A stretch of DNA of 64,000 bases from contig CP110630.1 of the NCBI GenBank assembly GCA_026210745.1, positions 1-64,000 of the forward strand, written 5' to 3'. The stretch comes from Exobasidium rhododendri (lineage: Eukaryota; Basidiomycota; Exobasidiomycetes; Exobasidiales; Exobasidiaceae). Of the stretch, positions 63,954 through 64,000 are shown piece after piece. Both the position numbers and the translations under genes were made by a program. Position 1 is the stretch's first letter. Each line of letters begins with the position of its first letter. The notes below the pieces were generated by a model. It was not told where the DNA came from. It did no database searches and saw only the letters and a list, made by a program, of their open reading frames with translations.

Positions 63954-64000
63954 CGTGTAGAGGGATGAGAACAGAAAGGGGACGGAGACAGCTTCTTGGA

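Overview
This window is the left end of a fungal chromosome. It opens with about 260 bp of CCCTAA (TTAGGG) telomere repeat, followed by about 12.5 kb of repeat-rich subtelomere and then about 51 kb of gene-bearing DNA. Short introns of about 55-125 bp with GTGAGT-type donors, fungal families (C2H2 plus fungal-specific regulator domain, hybrid histidine kinase, Dal5-like permease, heme-thiolate peroxidase) and many small secreted proteins point to a basidiomycete. A smut-related Ustilaginomycotina yeast is my best guess, but that is inference; no rRNA or other taxonomic marker is present.

Subtelomere (1-12.9 kb). The main component is a 311-bp module seen six times in two blocks (0.68-1.7 kb and 7.06-8.7 kb). 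Between the blocks lie tRNA-like sequences, structured repeats, a TET/JBP-like 2-oxoglutarate dioxygenase gene (2929-4116) and, facing it, an unknown locus in two overlapping frames (4362-6538). A 57-60 bp minisatellite (7.3-7.8 kb) and an array built on TTAGGGTGCGCGCATCTG (9.6-11.9 kb) follow.

Transition zone (13-31 kb). Here are a ferulate/cinnamate decarboxylase (UbiD/Fdc1), a spliced DUF3237 gene, two apparently identical 710-bp pogo/Tigger-like elements with TA target duplications, a frameshifted glutathione transferase, a dihydrodipicolinate-reductase-like enzyme, a medium-chain reductase, a set of small secreted proteins (one tandem pair, the second copy frameshifted), a Cys-rich protein and an alpha/beta hydrolase.

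Candidate catabolic cluster (31.8-44.7 kb). A C2H2 regulator is followed by a 2OG-Fe(II) oxygenase, RidA imine deaminase, HpcH/HpaI aldolase, Dal5-like MFS carrier, short-chain dehydrogenase and D-2-hydroxyacid dehydrogenase. The intergenic regions feeding all six enzyme and transport genes contain copies of a GGAGGAGCTCCTCC palindrome or its half-site, which I did not see elsewhere in the window. This is the best candidate here for an undescribed co-regulated pathway.

Right part (44.8-64 kb). It holds a secreted heme-thiolate peroxygenase, a second medium-chain reductase, a secreted protein with three internal helical repeats, a PAS-containing hybrid histidine kinase, an apparently intact 3.2-kb PIF/Harbinger transposon (Myb-like protein plus DDE transposase, perfect 16-bp inverted repeats, AAT target duplication), a phenol-hydroxylase-type flavoprotein, a third medium-chain reductase and a thiamine-diphosphate 2-oxoacid decarboxylase. 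Intron boundaries were worked out by hand; every multi-exon model kept its reading frame across the junctions.
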